A stretch of 32,044 nt of DNA. It comes from Methylobacterium crusticola (GTDB lineage Bacteria > Pseudomonadota > Alphaproteobacteria > Rhizobiales > Beijerinckiaceae). Positions 31,913-32,044 of the stretch are shown one piece after another (within the stretch, counting starts at the first letter, position 1; every line of letters begins with the position of its first letter). Below the pieces are notes generated by a model. It ran no database searches. It was not told where the DNA came from and saw only the letters and a program-made list of their open reading frames with translations. Where the stretch lies: positions 1 through 32,044 of the forward strand of contig NZ_QOWC01000096.1 in assembly GCF_003574465.1 (NCBI RefSeq), given 5' to 3'. A program made the position numbers and the translations under genes.

Positions 31913-32044
31913 CCGGGAACACGCTCGCGTCGGAGGACGACCGCTCAATGCGTCCGCGGCGTCGCCTTGGCAAGCGCGCCGCACCTGACCCGGGACGGCC
32001 GGCCGCGTCCGCGCAAGCGGGGGAGTGTGCCATTCCTACTTGGC

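Overview
The window is a very GC-rich chromosomal segment with dense coding and strong third-position G/C bias. The gene content (a MucR/Ros-type regulator, a DUF2778 protein, a YidB-like protein, a Hint_2 domain, a FUSC exporter and PF04392-type binding proteins) fits an alphaproteobacterium of the Hyphomicrobiales, most like Methylobacterium or a relative. That placement is inferred from gene content and composition only. I saw no rRNA, tRNA, CRISPR array, intact insertion sequence or phage module.

Layout. 1-2863 (+): the end of a DUF2778 protein, a 16-bp perfect hairpin, then an exported class II aldolase-like protein and a Tat-exported fumarylacetoacetate hydrolase-family protein. 2850-4238 (-): an M20 metallopeptidase whose end overlaps the previous gene. 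4477-6065 (+): a Nu-class-like glutathione transferase and an orphan ModA-like binding protein. 6113-13217 (-): six genes joined by 4-base stop/start overlaps: three paralogous PF04392 binding proteins, a dCache-HAMP-GAF histidine kinase, a single-domain response regulator and a receiver-adenylate cyclase. 13541-15585: YidB-like protein and small proteins, with a 17-bp perfect palindrome at 14671-14687. 15800-17836 (+): FUSC exporter. 18321-19095: a small conserved-looking protein and a MucR-family regulator that lacks most zinc ligands.

19360-25462 (-): a transport and catabolic operon read in the order FadR-type GntR regulator, 3-hydroxyisobutyrate-dehydrogenase-like enzyme, two polar-amino-acid-type permeases, ATPase, binding protein, RpiB and ribokinase. 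A perfect FadR/PdhR-like operator overlaps the -10 of its probable promoter. 25729-29474: a FecR-Hint fusion faces a CHASE2-adenylate cyclase across a short gap holding a hairpin. 29592-31912 (-): a 61-aa membrane protein coupled to a DUF2243 protein, and a DHA2-type drug exporter.

How it may work together. Signalling dominates: two independent class III cyclases lie 20 kb apart, each beside an envelope sensing module. The most unusual unit is the 6113-13217 locus. Its binding proteins have no permease or ATPase and are translationally coupled to a kinase and a receiver-cyclase, so I infer that they present ligands to the kinase and that the output is cAMP. The GntR operon probably imports and degrades a small polar sugar-acid- or amino-sugar-like compound whose identity the sequence does not fix.
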